Shown here: positions 6,725 through 7,241 of the stretch, one piece after another
Position numbering within the stretch: the stretch's first letter is position 1
How the letters are laid out: each line of letters starts with the position of its first letter
Origin: Candidatus Gastranaerophilales bacterium
GTDB lineage: Bacteria > Cyanobacteriota > Vampirovibrionia > Gastranaerophilales > JAILCC01
NCBI GenBank assembly: GCA_024408745.1
Contig: JAKSUS010000057.1
Span: forward strand, 1-7,241
Length of the DNA stretch: 7,241 nt
Direction: 5' to 3'
Made by a program: the position numbers and the translations under genes
The notes under the pieces: generated by a model
The model's input: the letters and a program-made list of their open reading frames with translations, nothing else
Databases searched by the model: none
What the model was told of the DNA's origin: nothing

Positions 6725-7069
6725 ATGGAAGATATAAACAAAAAGGTCGTAAGCATCTTTGAACGTCATAAAGCAAATAAATTAAATAATGATGATGCAA
6801 AAGTTATTGAATGTGATGACGATATTTACTGTGTTACAGTCAAAACCGATAAACATGGCAATCCGTTTAACAGAGCAGAACTATTAGAAGATGCAAGGAT
6901 GACTGAATATATTGTTAAGGTTCTTGTTGATACTCCTGAAAGCTCTTATATTAATAATTATAAAGTTTCAGGCGAAAAAATTTTGGAATTTTTATCTAAA
7001 TACACAAAACGCAAGAAACAAGGTCAAGTTATAGAAATAGACAAGTATATTCCGGACGATTTAGCGTGA
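6725..7069 (+). CDS. Small uncharacterised protein coupled to a radical SAM gene
   Basis: This is a 114-residue soluble protein that I do not recognise. GGAGAG (6713-6718) lies 6 bases before the ATG at 6725. A TTG directly before that ATG is also in frame but is less well placed. The protein is highly charged, without signal peptide, membrane segment or cysteine metal motif; its two cysteines are isolated (residues 29 and 35). The middle (about 30-75) alternates hydrophobic and polar residues (IYCVTVKT, EYIVKVLVD), suggesting beta strands. A Lys/Arg-rich stretch (KYTKRKKQG, about 91-99) precedes an acidic tail. Its TGA overlaps the GTG of the radical SAM gene by four bases, so the two are likely made together. 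That suggests, without proving, a related job. Base use matches its neighbours. Confidence 0.85.
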   Translation: MEDINKKVVSIFERHKANKLNNDDAKVIECDDDIYCVTVKTDKHGNPFNRAELLEDARMTEYIVKVLVDTPESSYINNYKVSGEKILEFLSKYTKRKKQGQVIEIDKYIPDDLA

Positions 7070-7241
7070 GAGAAAAAATATTAAAGTTATTGAAGCAAAC
7101 CACCAAACCTTATCGTTATATCGGTGGCGAAGAAGGTTCAATAAAAAAAGATTTATCCAAAATAGAATTAAAAACATGTTTAATGTTCCCTGATATGTAT
7201 GAAGTTGCTATCTCAAATTTGGGACACAGGATTTTATACCA
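7066..7241 (+). CDS. B12-binding radical SAM protein, TIGR03960-like (partial, 5' end only)
   Basis: The frame opens with GTG at 7066 and runs off the right edge after 58 codons. The visible N-terminus has the opening pattern of the B12-binding radical SAM family TIGR03960: PYRYIGGEEGSIKKD (about 15-29), then CLMFPDMYEVAISNLGHRILY (38-58), matching the family's YIGxExN...K and FPDxYExGxSNLGxxILY. In that family a B12-binding domain comes first and the CxxxCxxC radical SAM core later; the core is outside the window. The biochemical role of the family is not established as far as I know; in many genomes it lies beside or is fused to DUF2344 and near ribonuclease E/G or ribosomal protein genes. 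GTG is chosen because it begins the conserved part and overlaps the previous stop (GTGA). The Shine-Dalgarno site is weak (GGA 9 bases upstream), which fits translational coupling. Confidence 0.85.
   Translation, partial: MREKILKLLKQTTKPYRYIGGEEGSIKKDLSKIELKTCLMFPDMYEVAISNLGHRILY

Overview
The window is AT-rich bacterial DNA with ordinary Shine-Dalgarno sites, sigma-70-type promoters and standard stop codons. Reverse rubrerythrin, a peroxide-detoxifying enzyme typical of anaerobes, and the strong A/T codon bias suggest an anaerobic, probably gut-associated bacterium. The style of the unknown proteins (long, lysine/glutamate-rich, no signal peptide, eukaryote-like domains) reminds me of Gastranaerophilales (non-photosynthetic relatives of Cyanobacteria). 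That assignment is an impression, and low-GC Firmicutes or Elusimicrobia cannot be excluded.

Left two thirds (1-5894), all on the minus strand. In order of transcription these are: a 285-residue unknown protein with a degenerate Fic-like helix pattern (5037-5894); pyruvate kinase (3505-4944) with its own strong promoter; a calpain-family cysteine protease with a complete Cys-His-Asn triad (2309-3406); and a very long protein (1-2060, running off the left edge) made of a helical N-terminal part, an Ala/Gly-rich hydrophobic part and a C-terminal J domain with an intact HPD motif. The gap before the last gene holds a perfect 19-bp inverted repeat. It also holds a 32-codon open stretch in frame with the protease but beyond its stop codons.

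Right third (5895-7241), plus strand. Reverse rubrerythrin (6039-6578) is a single-gene unit with a near-consensus promoter and a strong intrinsic terminator. A 114-residue unrecognised protein (6725-7069) follows. It overlaps by four bases the start of a B12-binding radical SAM protein (7066 to the right edge), so the two are probably translationally coupled.

Pyruvate kinase, rubrerythrin and the radical SAM gene are ordinary chromosomal genes. The unusual content is the set of three proteins with eukaryote-like or effector-like features (J domain, calpain, Fic-like) around pyruvate kinase on one strand. A role in contact with a host or other cells is a reasonable guess but is not shown by the sequence. 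No tRNA, rRNA, CRISPR array, insertion sequence or attachment site was seen. No gene-free stretch exceeds about 250 bases.
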